Below, in pieces: positions 1-4,801 of a stretch of 6,089 nucleotides of DNA (the stretch's first letter is position 1; every line of letters begins with the position of its first letter). The DNA is taken from assembly GCA_012842765.1 (NCBI GenBank), contig DUWJ01000204.1:1-6089 (forward strand), written 5' to 3'. The notes beneath the pieces are model-generated. The model did no database searches and was not told where the DNA came from. It was given only the letters and a program-made list of their open reading frames with translations. The position numbers and the translations under genes were made by a program. Origin of the DNA: Bacillota bacterium (lineage in GTDB: Bacteria; Bacillota; DTU025).

Positions 1-102
1 CGTTTGAACGCCCGGATTTGTCTTGTTGGTGCGCATGCCTGCAATAGAGCTTGCAATGTACATGAGAATGACCAATGCTGTTGCAGTGGTGTTAGGTTGC
101 AC
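1..102 (-). CDS. partial membrane-protein gene, N-terminus only, unrecognised
   Basis: Reading leftwards, a GTG codon at 102-100 opens a frame that stays open for 34 codons to the window edge. An AGGAGG ribosome binding site at 115-110 sits 7 bases before it, which is ideal spacing and the main reason to believe the gene. The peptide begins MQPNTTATA, continues with a hydrophobic stretch (about residues 8-22, LVILMYIASSIAG) and then turns polar and basic (MRTNKTNPG). This looks like a first transmembrane helix or an uncleaved signal anchor. No in-frame ATG/GTG/TTG lies closer to the upstream stop, so GTG at 102 is the natural start. A TACAAT hexamer on the same strand (138-133) could be a -10 element, but I see no matching -35. 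The gene is divergent from dut. The family cannot be named from 34 residues. The plus-strand frame covering the same bases encodes a Cys-rich peptide without a ribosome binding site and is a shadow. Confidence 0.55.
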   Translation of the reverse strand, partial: MQPNTTATALVILMYIASSIAGMRTNKTNPGVQT

Positions 103-394
103 CGGGCGCCCTCCTCTCCAGGTAGACGTAATATTGTATCGTCTGCCGCAGCGCAGCTGAGAGAGGATTTCGTCGCTGCCTCCTTATCTCCTTCAAGTAA
201 ATAGGGGCTGGAATAGAGATAGCTGGAAATATCAATCGACCGTTAGTGCACGAAAAAGGCTGTCGGAGCACACATCTTTTTCGATGTGTTTATCCAACCT
301 TCGCAGGACTTCTGCTCGGTAGAAAGAATTCAAATGTGTTGGGGATGCGGTATCTCGGAGGTTTTTGCCTCCCTTTGCCACAAATCTTCGCATA
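103..394. other. divergent intergenic region without a recognisable gene
   Basis: About 400 bases separate the minus-strand start at 102 from the dut start at 501. The two plus-strand frames here (from about 4 and 286) lack ribosome binding sites and have no recognisable family, so I do not call them. The region holds overlapping inverted repeats at 251-289 and a small GGAGG/CCTCC hairpin (357-361 with 368-372, loop TTTTTG). There is also a longer-range CCAAC (294-298) / GTTGG (337-341) pairing. The whole is AT-richer than the flanking genes, as expected for a two-way promoter region. Confidence 0.5.
251..289. repeat. two mutually exclusive inverted repeats
   Basis: CGAAAAAG (251-258) is perfectly complementary to CTTTTTCG (276-283), with a 17-base loop. 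ACACATC (270-276) is perfectly complementary to GATGTGT (283-289), with a 6-base loop. The two stems share C276 and G283 and cannot form together. On the plus strand the second stem is followed by TTTATCC, too short a T-run for a convincing terminator. It could be a terminator for either direction, a protein-binding dyad, or chance. Confidence 0.35.
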
Positions 395-423
395 TTGAAC
401 GTGTCAAGGAAGTGAATTCTAAT
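395..423 (+). promoter_or_regulatory. sigma-A type promoter for dut
   Basis: TTGAAC (395-400, four of six to TTGACA) and TCTAAT (418-423, five of six to TATAAT) are separated by exactly 17 bases. Transcription would start near 430. This rules out the in-frame TTG at 423 as the dut start and favours ATG at 501, giving a leader of about 70 bases. Read from sequence only. Confidence 0.5.
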
Positions 424-450
424 TGTCAGAACGCCAAGACTGTTATGGAG

Positions 451-489
451 AAAGCTCTAAGCTTTGCAACGCTCAGGACTCGCGTCCTG
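451..489 (+). other. two tandem hairpins in the dut leader
   Basis: AAAGCT (451-456) pairs with AGCTTT (460-465) over a 3-base loop. CAGGAC (474-479) pairs with GTCCTG (484-489) over the loop TCGC. Both are perfect 6-base stems and lie between the predicted transcription start near 430 and the ATG at 501. The second ends five bases before the weak AAGGG that would serve as ribosome binding site. They could affect translation or mRNA stability; this is inference. Confidence 0.35.
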
Positions 490-500
490 TTGTAAGGGTG

Positions 501-965
501 ATGCCCGTTATAGATGAACGGAGGCCTTGTCCGTCACTTCCAGGATACATGAGCGGGTCGGCTGCGGGAATCGATCTTATGGCGTGCCTTGAGGATAAGG
601 TAGAGCTTGCGCCCGGAGAATACAGGATGATTCCGACAGGCCTTAAGATGGCTATTCCCGAAGGGTATGAGGGTCAGGTGCGGCCTAGAAGTGGGCTGGC
701 TGCTAAGTTTGGGATCACGGTCCTTAATTCGCCTGGAACCATTGATGCAGATTACCGCGGCGAAATCGGTGTGATACTAATAAACCATGGATTTGAACCG
801 TACACTATCGCCAATGGCGACCGAATAGCGCAGCTTGTGATCGCCCCAGTTGTCAAAGTGGAGCTCCTGGAAACAGCTGAGCTGGATGAAACAGAGCGGG
901 GAGAAGGCGGATTCGGAAGCACAGGCGTTTCCGATGGTGATGGAAAGAGGTGCACTGATGGCTGA
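501..965 (+). CDS. dut: dUTPase (deoxyuridine 5'-triphosphate nucleotidohydrolase)
   Basis: Hydrolyses dUTP to dUMP and pyrophosphate, keeping uracil out of DNA and supplying dUMP for thymidylate synthesis. It is a cytosolic homotrimer in this family. All five family motifs are present: GSAAGIDL (residues 19-26), RPRSGLA (61-67), [13 protein letters not shown] (79-91, with the expected catalytic Asp at D82), GDRIAQLVI (106-114) and the C-terminal P-loop-like [10 protein letters not shown] (133-142). The length of 154 residues is normal. The frame is open upstream to a TTG at 423, but a promoter covers that codon. Starting at ATG 501 puts about 12 residues before the conserved LPGY, as in other family members. 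The ribosome binding site before 501 is weak (AAGGG, too close), so GTG at 498 remains possible. The last 8 bases overlap the next gene. A few residues ([13 protein letters not shown]) extend past motif 5. Placement next to dapB is common in Clostridia. Confidence 0.95.
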   Translation: MPVIDERRPCPSLPGYMSGSAAGIDLMACLEDKVELAPGEYRMIPTGLKMAIPEGYEGQVRPRSGLAAKFGITVLNSPGTIDADYRGEIGVILINHGFEPYTIANGDRIAQLVIAPVVKVELLETAELDETERGEGGFGSTGVSDGDGKRCTDG

Positions 966-1155
966 GGCCATAGCAGCCAGACTTGAACAGTTGAAAACGG
1001 AGATCGAGGAATTGAGGGCCGAGCTGCGTGAGACAGCGACGCGTGAGGGTGCCATAGCCGATCTGGACAGAGCATGCTCAGTATCAGATCGGCTGGACGC
1101 GCTTATCCTCGACTTCCTTAGAGTGAAGGATCAGGTTGGTCACACTGTTGATTGA
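958..1155 (+). CDS. Spo0E-like aspartyl-phosphate phosphatase, small sporulation regulator
   Basis: A 65-residue helical protein resembling the Spo0E family, whose members remove phosphate from Spo0A~P and so delay sporulation. The first helix runs from about residue 4 to 28 and carries the family pattern [10 protein letters not shown] (16-25). A loop follows, then a second helix with the signature S-x-x-L-D (SDRLD, 43-47) and [10 protein letters not shown] after it, giving the two-helix antiparallel hairpin. The start is ATG at 958, with AGAGGTG (945-951) correctly spaced before it. The reading frame extends further upstream inside dut, but those codons look like dut shadow. The gene overlaps dut by 8 bases, implying translational coupling and a shared transcript. 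Stop codons TGA and TAA follow back to back. Whether it acts on Spo0A or on another response regulator cannot be read from sequence. A generic short coiled-coil protein is the alternative. Confidence 0.7.
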   Translation: MAEAIAARLEQLKTEIEELRAELRETATREGAIADLDRACSVSDRLDALILDFLRVKDQVGHTVD

Positions 1156-1244
1156 TAAGCCTCACTCGATTGCCATAGCGTCCCCGAGTCCCTGCGGCAA
1201 AGGATTCGAATCTAAGGATATCGCCTGCGCGCAGCGGCGGAAGC

Positions 1245-1259
1245 GGTTCAGAATGAACC
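1245..1259 (+). repeat. short perfect hairpin upstream of the stress-protein gene
   Basis: GGTTCA (1245-1250) is the exact reverse complement of TGAACC (1254-1259), with loop GAA. It sits in the 167-base gap between the Spo0E-like gene and the YflT-like gene, with GGTTAA a little further on (1270-1275). No T-run follows, so it is not a simple terminator. It may be an operator dyad or an RNA hairpin. Confidence 0.3.
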
Positions 1260-1322
1260 ATGACCTCCTGGTTAAACTAAGCGCAGTGCTCAAGCTTTTG
1301 CAGGATACAAGGAGGTCGAATC

Positions 1323-1808
1323 ATGTCGAAGGTAATAGGCACTTTCGCGTCGCGGGACGCCGCGGAATTCTGCATTCGGGAACTGCGAAACTCGGGTTTT
1401 GACTACAACCGAATATCGCTGGTGGCTAGGGAGTCTGGAAAAGGCGGAGAGCAGCAGGGTGGCGGGCCCACCATGGCTGGGGGCGACACTGCGCTGGAGG
1501 GTACCGCTACCGGTGGAGCTATTGGAGGAATGGCAGGTCTCCTCGCGGGCCTGGGCGCCTTGGCGATTCCGGGGATCGGACCTATTGTGGCCGCCGGGCC
1601 TATCGCAGCGACCCTTACTGGGGCTGTAGGAGGAGGCCTGGTTGGAGGATTAGTCGATATGGGAATCCCCTCAGAGAGGGGAGAGTTTTACGAAGGGAAG
1701 GTCAAAGCGGGCCGAATTCTAGCCGTGGTCGATGCGGGTTCTGACAAGGTGAATGATGCTGCGCGCATCATGCGCGAGTACGGCGCGTCTGACGTAGAAA
1801 CACACTAA
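1323..1808 (+). CDS. YflT-like general stress protein with glycine-zipper core
   Basis: A 161-residue protein starting at ATG 1323 with an excellent AAGGAGG (1309-1315) 7 bases upstream. The N-terminal part (about 1-36: SKVIGTFASRDAAEFCIRE, then GFDYNRISLVAR) matches the general-stress YflT-type domain, in which a beta strand, helix and strand sense an adjacent element by name only; no enzyme activity is known. Residues 37-58 are a polar Gly-rich linker. Residues 59-114 are a long Gly/Ala/Ile-rich hydrophobic segment with repeated GxxxG spacing (GGAIGGMAGLLAGLGAL, then GPIVAAGPIAATLTGAVGG). This is typical of glycine-zipper helices that pack in or on membranes. The C-terminus (about 120-161) returns to a ferredoxin-like half: VKAGRILAVVDAG, then AARIMREYGASDVE. 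It probably has its own promoter, given the 167-base gap before it. Homologues occur widely, often linked to stress or sporulation; the role here is unknown. Confidence 0.7.
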   Translation: MSKVIGTFASRDAAEFCIRELRNSGFDYNRISLVARESGKGGEQQGGGPTMAGGDTALEGTATGGAIGGMAGLLAGLGALAIPGIGPIVAAGPIAATLTGAVGGGLVGGLVDMGIPSERGEFYEGKVKAGRILAVVDAGSDKVNDAARIMREYGASDVETH

Positions 1809-1907
1809 GGAAGGCGGCCCTCTGGAAGGGTGGCATATCTCAGCAGAACTGGGGGAGCGTCCAGGGCCTGCAGGGGCCGTTGGCAAAACTCCTCCGTTGA
1901 GCGGGAT

Positions 1908-1940
1908 GGGCCGGTTGCGGCGATGGCCGTCAACCGGCCC
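1908..1940 (+). terminator. strong GC-rich stem-loop after the stress-protein gene, possible terminator
   Basis: GGGCCGGTTG (1908-1917) pairs perfectly with CAACCGGCCC (1931-1940). Inside it CGGC (1918-1921) pairs with GCCG (1926-1929) around the loop GATG, leaving T1930 bulged. The result is a 14-pair stem, the strongest in the window. No T-run follows (CCTTGTGG), so it is not a textbook Rho-independent terminator. It may slow polymerase, protect the 3' end of the upstream mRNA, or be a protein-binding dyad. It separates the dut/stress group from the dapB promoter. Confidence 0.45.
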
Positions 1941-1966
1941 CCTTGTGGAAAAGGCGCGCTTGGGGT

Positions 1967-1996
1967 TTGACGCCTGCCTAGTAGTGATGGGGTAAT
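1967..1996 (+). promoter_or_regulatory. candidate sigma-A promoter for dapB
   Basis: TTGACG (1967-1972, five of six) is followed after 18 bases by GGTAAT (1991-1996, four of six). The predicted start is near 2003, giving a leader of about 58 bases before the dapB TTG start. The -10 is mediocre. Confidence 0.35.
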
Positions 1997-2002
1997 AGAT
2001 CT

Positions 2003-2022
2003 ATGTCTGAAGAATTAGACAT
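2003..2022 (+). other. hairpin at the predicted 5' end of the dapB transcript
   Basis: ATGTCTGA (2003-2010) pairs with TTAGACAT (2015-2022), including one G-T pair, around the loop AGAA. It starts exactly where transcription from the candidate promoter would begin. A 5'-terminal hairpin of this kind commonly shields mRNA from decay; that role is inferred. Confidence 0.3.
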
Positions 2023-2060
2023 GTTAACAGGGCAGAGCAGCAGAAGGGGGCTGGCTTGGG

Positions 2061-2852
2061 TTGAATCGCGTTATCAAGGTCGTGATTGCGGGAGCTGCAG
2101 GAAGAATGGGCCGTGAGGTTGTGCGGGCGATATGTCGTGCCGAAGACATGGAGCTTGTCGGAGCTGTCGACGTAGTCATGGCAGGACAGGATGCCGGAAC
2201 GGCGGCGGGGATAGGCGAGGTTGGGATCGCCATTTGCACTGATCTTGCCGAAGTCCTGGATAAAACCGCTCCCGATGTGATGGTCGATTTTACTGTGGCC
2301 AAAGCCGCTGAAGCCAACATAAAGATGGCCATATCTCGGAAGGTGCGATTCGTTGTCGGCACTACAGGGATGTCGGCGTCGACGATGGAATCGATCATGA
2401 ACGAAGCGGCCCAGGCAGGGGTGGGGGGAGCCGTTGTTCCCAATTTCGCCCTTGGCGCAGTATTGATGATGAGGTTTGCGAGGGAGGCGTCGAGGTACTT
2501 CCCGGACTGTGAAATAGTGGAGCTGCATCATGACGGCAAAGTTGATTTTCCGTCAGGCACCGCGAAAGCTACTGCCCATGAAGTCGCATCCGGGAGGGGC
2601 GACGCTGTCTCCCGGAGGGGGCTTGATGGAGGCATTAGGGGCGTAGAGGTAGAGGGCGTCCCGATTCATTCGGTTCGTTTGCCTGGCCTAGTGGCGCACC
2701 AGGAAGTCATATTCGGCGGTCCGGGGCAAACCCTTACTGTGAGGCATGATTCGCTGGGCCGTGATTCCTTCATGCCCGGAGTGCTTCTAGCTGTTCGCAA
2801 GGTCAGTCAATTGGACCATGTTGTTCTGGGGCTTGATCCCCTGCTAGAGTAA
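2061..2852 (+). CDS. dapB: 4-hydroxy-tetrahydrodipicolinate reductase
   Basis: Reduces the dihydrodipicolinate-level product of DapA to tetrahydrodipicolinate with NAD(P)H, the second committed step of lysine and meso-diaminopimelate synthesis in the cytosol. The 263 residues match the family's usual 250-275. The N-terminal Rossmann fold has GAAGRMG (11-17), VDFT at 75-78 and GTTG (100-103). The substrate domain carries PNFALG (127-132) and the signature ELHHDGKVDFPSGTA (154-168), with H156 and K160 as the expected catalytic pair. The start is TTG at 2061, with GAAGGGGG (2043-2050) 10 bases upstream; no better in-frame start precedes the Rossmann motif. It sits alone between a 252-base gap carrying a promoter candidate and a 193-base gap before dpaB, so it may be its own unit. 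Its substrate is also the branch point to dipicolinic acid, made with the product of the next gene. Confidence 0.95.
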   Translation: MNRVIKVVIAGAAGRMGREVVRAICRAEDMELVGAVDVVMAGQDAGTAAGIGEVGIAICTDLAEVLDKTAPDVMVDFTVAKAAEANIKMAISRKVRFVVGTTGMSASTMESIMNEAAQAGVGGAVVPNFALGAVLMMRFAREASRYFPDCEIVELHHDGKVDFPSGTAKATAHEVASGRGDAVSRRGLDGGIRGVEVEGVPIHSVRLPGLVAHQEVIFGGPGQTLTVRHDSLGRDSFMPGVLLAVRKVSQLDHVVLGLDPLLE

Positions 2853-2969
2853 GCTCTGTGGCGCATAGGGGCCTTTTTTGGGCTTGTTGCGAGCCGCGTT
2901 TGAGGCACGCACCCATGTCTATCCCGGGCCTGCGCTGTGCGCGGACAGACACCTCCATATGACATCGGC

Positions 2970-2977
2970 CATATACT
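2970..2977 (+). promoter_or_regulatory. mother-cell sigma (SigE/SigK-like) -10 element before dpaB
   Basis: CATATACT resembles the SigE -10 consensus CATACAAT/CATACACT (one difference to the nearer form). An ACACC at 2949-2953 could be the sparse SigK-type -35 (AC), but no SigE-type -35 is visible. The element is flanked by the dyad ACATCG (2962-2967) / CGATGT (2986-2991). dpaB products are made in the mother cell in characterised species, which motivates the call; the sequence match alone is weak. Confidence 0.25.
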
Positions 2978-3045
2978 GCAATCGGCGATGTTCATGAACG
3001 AACGCGCGCCGGGTGGAAAGGGACGATTGATGGAGGTGTAAGTTG

Positions 3046-3651
3046 ATGGCACTGGAAGGGAAGACGATTGGGATTGCCCTTACCGGTTCACATTGCACTA
3101 TCCCCGAGGTGCTGCCTGAGATAGAGAAGCTCATCATGGGGGGCGCTGCTGTGATCCCAATACTCTCGGAGTCGGTTTCCCATACTGACACCAGGTTCGG
3201 GCGGGCACAGGATATCCGCGAGAAACTGGAGAAGATGACGGGAACGCGGGTTATTGATACGATGACTAAGGCCGAACCGGTAGGGCCCAAAAAACTCTTG
3301 GACTGTTTGGTAATTGCGCCGTGCACTGGCAATACAGTCGCAAAGCTTGCTCTGGGCATAACGGATTCTCCGGTGTTAATGGCGGCCAAAGCGCAGCTTC
3401 GCAATGGGAGACCCGTGGTAATCGGAATTGCAACAAATGATGGCCTGTCAGGGTGCGCACGCAACATAGGCATGCTTCATTCGCGGAAAAATGTATATTT
3501 TATACCATATGGGCAGGATGATCCGATTGGGAAGCCGACTTCGATTGTGTCGCGCATGAGCGAGATGGAGAGGACAGTGGAGGAAGCTTTGGCTGGTAGA
3601 CAAGTCCAACCTTTGCTCGTCGAAAAGTGGAAGGACTTGCGCCGTTCGTAG
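3046..3651 (+). CDS. dpaB: dipicolinate synthase subunit B (SpoVFB)
   Basis: With subunit A (SpoVFA) it oxidises the DapA product to dipicolinic acid, which fills the spore core as a calcium chelate. It acts in the mother cell late in sporulation. The 201 residues are the normal length. The fold is flavoprotein-like (phosphopantothenoylcysteine-decarboxylase type): GKTIGIALTGSHCT (5-18) as the N-terminal nucleotide loop, VIPILSESV (36-44), LVIAPCTGNTVAKLALGITDSPV (positions 88-110; APCTGNT is the key loop), RPVVIGIATNDGLS (122-135), and a C-terminal pattern ending at YFIPYGQDDP (151-160). ATG at 3046 is chosen because GGAGGTG (3032-3038) is 7 bases before it; the TTG at 3043 directly before is too close. 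In B. subtilis spoVFA lies immediately upstream, but here the 193 bases between dapB and dpaB hold no intact spoVFA. Partner subunit, if present, must be elsewhere. Confidence 0.93.
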   Translation: MALEGKTIGIALTGSHCTIPEVLPEIEKLIMGGAAVIPILSESVSHTDTRFGRAQDIREKLEKMTGTRVIDTMTKAEPVGPKKLLDCLVIAPCTGNTVAKLALGITDSPVLMAAKAQLRNGRPVVIGIATNDGLSGCARNIGMLHSRKNVYFIPYGQDDPIGKPTSIVSRMSEMERTVEEALAGRQVQPLLVEKWKDLRRS

Positions 3652-3681
3652 CAGGAATTCCAGGGGCTGTCGCCAATAAGT

Positions 3682-3731
3682 ATGCCTAATCGGCACGCGC
3701 CAGGCAGCTTCATCTGCCTGAAGGCATTTTT
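3682..3731 (+). terminator. hairpin plus T-run between dpaB and asd, possible attenuator
   Basis: CAGGCAG (3701-3707) pairs perfectly with CTGCCTG (3714-3720) over a 6-base loop, and TTTTT (3727-3731) follows after seven bases. TGCC (3716-3719 region, within TGCCTGAAGGCA) can instead form a 4-pair stem over TGAA right against the T-run. An upstream ATGCCT (3682-3687) is complementary to AGGCAT (3722-3727) and, as TGCCT, to AGGCA (3702-3706). The alternation TGCCT / AGGCA / TGCCT / AGGCA then TTTTT gives competing structures, so partial termination or attenuation of asd is possible. None of the stems is long. Confidence 0.4.
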
Positions 3732-3751
3732 GATGTGCATGTTCATACAAG
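3724..3751 (+). promoter_or_regulatory. candidate SigE-type promoter for asd
   Basis: GCATTTT (3724-3730) resembles the SigE -35 (about KMATATT), and CATACAAG (3744-3751) differs from CATACAAT at one base, with a 13-base spacer (14 is usual). Transcription would start near 3758, very close to the TTG start at 3771. It would let asd and dapG be switched on in the mother cell, when dipicolinate demand is high. It overlaps the T-run of the preceding hairpin. Confidence 0.3.
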
Positions 3752-3770
3752 TTGTGGGGGTTGATGCCAG

Positions 3771-4796
3771 TTGTTGAGAGTAGCAGTTGTGGGCGCAACA
3801 GGTGCCGTCGGCAGAGAGATAGTCTCTGCCATATTCGAGTTGGAGTTTCCCGTGTCAGATTTGATTCTTGCATCGTCTCCCAGATCAGCGGGGAGCAAGG
3901 TTTCGACGCCCATGGGCGAGATCACGGTGACAAATACTGAGATCTCTGCCCTGGAGGGAGCAGACGTTGCGTTCCTTGCCGCGGGTGCCAGCGTGAGCCG
4001 GAAATTGGCGCCGGAGCTGGCGCGCCGGGGTACGCTCGTCATTGATAACTCGAGTGCTTTCAGGATGGATCCCGAGGTTCCCCTTGTGGTTCCTGAAGTC
4101 AACATCGATGCTGTCCACGAGCATCGCGGCATAATTGCGAACCCGAACTGTTCGACCATAATAGCAGTGGTTGCAGTGGCCCCAATATACCGCCGTTGGG
4201 GATTGGAGCGTATGATCGTGTCGACCTATCAGGCGGTGTCGGGAGCCGGGCATGCTGCAATAGAGGCCCTTGCGGACGAGTCAGAAGCGGTCCTTGCAGG
4301 CTTGGATCCACTGCCCTCGGTTCTGCCATACAAATCCGCCGAGGTACATCATCAGATAGCCTTCAATGTCATTCCTCACGTGGACTCGTTCTGTGAGGAC
4401 GGATATACCCGCGAGGAATACAAGATGACCGATGAGATCAGAAAGATACTGCAAGATCCCTCGCTCAAGATATCTGCGACTTGCGTCCGGGTGCCGGTCT
4501 TCCGGTCCCATTCGGAGTCGATAAACCTGCAGACTTGCCAACGGGCTCCGATGGATGAAGTCAGAGCTGTGTTGGCTTCCTCTCCGGGCATCAGGTTGAT
4601 GGATGATCCTGCGAGTTTCGCATATCCAATGCCCATACATGTATCCGGCAAAGATGATGTCGAGGTTGGCAGGTTGCGCGAGGATCCATCCGCGCCCAAT
4701 GCCATGTGGCTTTGGGTCGTAGGTGATCAGCTCAGAAAAGGCGCCGCATCCAACGCTGTTCAGATAGGATTGGCGCTCTATGATGACCGGAGGTGA
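3771..4796 (+). CDS. asd: aspartate-semialdehyde dehydrogenase
   Basis: Reduces aspartyl-4-phosphate to aspartate semialdehyde with NADPH, feeding lysine/diaminopimelate, threonine, methionine and dipicolinate synthesis. The 341 residues are the usual length. The N-terminal NADP-binding loop is VGATGAVG (7-14). NSSAFRMD (93-100) and PEVN (108-111) follow, and the active-site cysteine is C127 in NPNCST. YQAVSGAG (153-160) is the substrate and interdomain motif. The catalytic histidine is H247 in RVPVFRSHSESIN (240-252), and the C-terminal DQLRKGAASNAVQIG (319-333) is characteristic. The start is TTG at 3771, the first possible codon after an in-frame stop at 3762-3764; a second TTG follows at 3774. 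The ribosome binding site is only a G-run (3756-3760), 10 bases before it. The stop codon at 4794-4796 lies within the ribosome binding region of dapG, so the two are translationally close. The ATG at 3764 belongs to another frame. Confidence 0.95.
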   Translation: MLRVAVVGATGAVGREIVSAIFELEFPVSDLILASSPRSAGSKVSTPMGEITVTNTEISALEGADVAFLAAGASVSRKLAPELARRGTLVIDNSSAFRMDPEVPLVVPEVNIDAVHEHRGIIANPNCSTIIAVVAVAPIYRRWGLERMIVSTYQAVSGAGHAAIEALADESEAVLAGLDPLPSVLPYKSAEVHHQIAFNVIPHVDSFCEDGYTREEYKMTDEIRKILQDPSLKISATCVRVPVFRSHSESINLQTCQRAPMDEVRAVLASSPGIRLMDDPASFAYPMPIHVSGKDDVEVGRLREDPSAPNAMWLWVVGDQLRKGAASNAVQIGLALYDDRR

Positions 4797-4801
4797 CGCG
4801 T

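Noticed and set aside
4..204. Plus-strand Cys-rich frame at the left end
   Set aside because: No ribosome binding site or recognisable family, and it is antisense to the better-supported minus-strand gene start at 102.
286..495. Plus-strand frame of 69 codons upstream of dut
   Set aside because: No ribosome binding site at its start, it runs through the dut promoter, and its composition is not protein-like.
1826..1835. AAGGGTGGCA resembling the core of a T-box (tRNA-sensing) leader before dapB
   Set aside because: The match stops after GGTGGCA and lacks the following ACCGCG. The upstream space is occupied by the end of the stress-protein gene, so no stem I or specifier loop fits, and the downstream stem has no T-run.
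2003..2116. Small reading frame (37 codons, MSEELDMLTG...) in the dapB leader
   Set aside because: No proper ribosome binding site, it overlaps dapB in another frame, and it starts at the predicted transcription start inside a hairpin.
2001..2531. Long minus-strand frames opposite dapB, and similar ones opposite asd, dpaB and dapG
   Set aside because: They mirror the codon pattern of well-identified plus-strand genes, have no ribosome binding sites and no recognisable motifs.
2851..2885. GGC/GCC followed by TTTTTT after dapB as a Rho-independent terminator
   Set aside because: The stem is only three pairs. The alternative AAGCTC/GGGCTT pairing places the T-run inside the loop. Not a convincing terminator.
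3764..3940. ATG at 3764 as an alternative gene start near asd
   Set aside because: It is in a different frame from the asd NADP-binding motif and yields a basic, Cys-rich shadow peptide.
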